Shown piece by piece: positions 5,683 to 5,940 of a stretch of DNA of 5,940 bases. Positions within the stretch are counted from its first letter, which is position 1. Each line of letters opens with the position of its first letter. The notes under the pieces are model-generated. The model saw only the letters and a list, made by a program, of their open reading frames with translations. It ran no database searches and was not told the origin of the DNA. Origin of the DNA: Fimbriimonadales bacterium (lineage in GTDB: Bacteria > Armatimonadota > Fimbriimonadia > Fimbriimonadales > ATM1). Position numbers and translations under genes: made by a program. The stretch lies in NCBI GenBank assembly GCA_025922995.1, contig JAICGT010000085.1, forward strand, positions 1-5,940, in the 5' to 3' direction.

Positions 5683-5940
5683 GTGCCTCGGACGGGAAAG
5701 AAGACGGTCCGTTTCACGCAGGTCGTCGAGCGAAGCGGACGACCTGAGGTGCATACGCTGTGGCTGCCGCCCGACAAGGACCCGGAATTGCAACGCGCGC
5801 AAAAGGCGCATCGGGTGATGACAATCGAGCCCGGTTCCAGCGGATCGAAGACGGATGTTGGCACGGTGGGATTCGAGCGCGACGCGAAACTTGGACAGTT
5901 TCTAATTTTTCCGAAGTCGCTGAAGCCGTTCGAAGGCGCG
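5683..5940 (+). CDS. Unrecognised conserved-looking soluble protein, cut by window edge
   Basis: An open frame of 86 codons from the GTG at 5683 to the right edge with no stop. It begins MPRTGKKTVRFTQVVERSG and continues RPEVHTLWLPPDKDPELQRA, then HRVMTI, GTVGFERD and GQFLIFPKSLKPFEG. The balanced composition, with alternating strand-like and charged segments and no low complexity, looks like a real protein. There is no signal peptide or membrane segment in the visible part, so it is probably cytoplasmic. I do not recognise the family and assign no function. The only in-frame ATG is at 5818. It would discard the strand-like VRFTQVVERSG segment, so the GTG is preferred. The gene follows the small membrane protein directly and in the same frame, after TGA GCA. 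No clear Shine-Dalgarno is visible, so translational coupling to the upstream stop is plausible. Confidence 0.6.
   Translation, partial: MPRTGKKTVRFTQVVERSGRPEVHTLWLPPDKDPELQRAQKAHRVMTIEPGSSGSKTDVGTVGFERDAKLGQFLIFPKSLKPFEGA

Noticed and set aside
5454..5747. Alternative 97-codon frame overlapping the small membrane protein
   Set aside because: The product is low-complexity and Arg/Ser-rich, whereas the overlapping frame at 5491 gives a well-formed two-helix membrane protein.
1..5940. CRISPR array, tRNA, rRNA or insertion sequence
   Set aside because: I saw no regularly spaced repeats, cloverleaf, rRNA-like blocks, transposase frame or terminal inverted repeats with target duplications.

Overview
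This window is GC-rich bacterial DNA that looks like a member of the Verrucomicrobiota, or less likely the Planctomycetota. The reasons are two exported, unrelated sulfatases beside an exported xylose-isomerase-like TIM-barrel protein, and the near absence of Shine-Dalgarno sequences. The assignment is inferred from gene content, since there is no marker gene in the window.

Left half (1-3854, all minus strand). Reading leftward from about 3854: an exported sugar isomerase/epimerase-like TIM-barrel protein (3854-3006), an exported N-acetylglucosamine-6-sulfatase-like sulfatase (2818-1265), and an iduronate-2-sulfatase-like sulfatase that runs off the left edge (1135 to <1). The gaps are 187 and 129 bases. 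The larger gap holds three short perfect or near-perfect inverted repeats that would fold in the leader of the second gene. Both sulfatases keep the CxPSR formylglycine motif and the metal-binding and sulfate-binding residues expected of active enzymes. Together the three genes look like part of a locus for external breakdown of a sulfated polysaccharide; the substrate is not proven.

Middle (3855-4052). A divergent intergenic region with a 22-base dyad (8-bp arms) and a second 6-bp stem-loop. Promoters for the leftward degradation genes and for the rightward gene should lie here.

Right half (4053-5940, all plus strand). A short-chain dehydrogenase/reductase with a complete catalytic tetrad (4053-4790) is followed by a 220-base non-coding stretch containing two stem-loops. 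Then come a short ribosome hibernation-promoting factor (HPF/RaiA family, 5011-5403), a 62-residue two-helix membrane protein (5491-5679), and, three bases after its stop codon, an unrecognised soluble protein with a GTG start that runs off the right edge (5683 to >5940). The right half looks like housekeeping or stress functions rather than part of the sulfatase locus.

I see no mobile element, CRISPR array, tRNA or rRNA. The best candidates for something undescribed are the structured leader at 2830-2943, the divergent-region dyad at 3945-3966, and the tightly coupled membrane-protein/unknown-protein pair after hpf.
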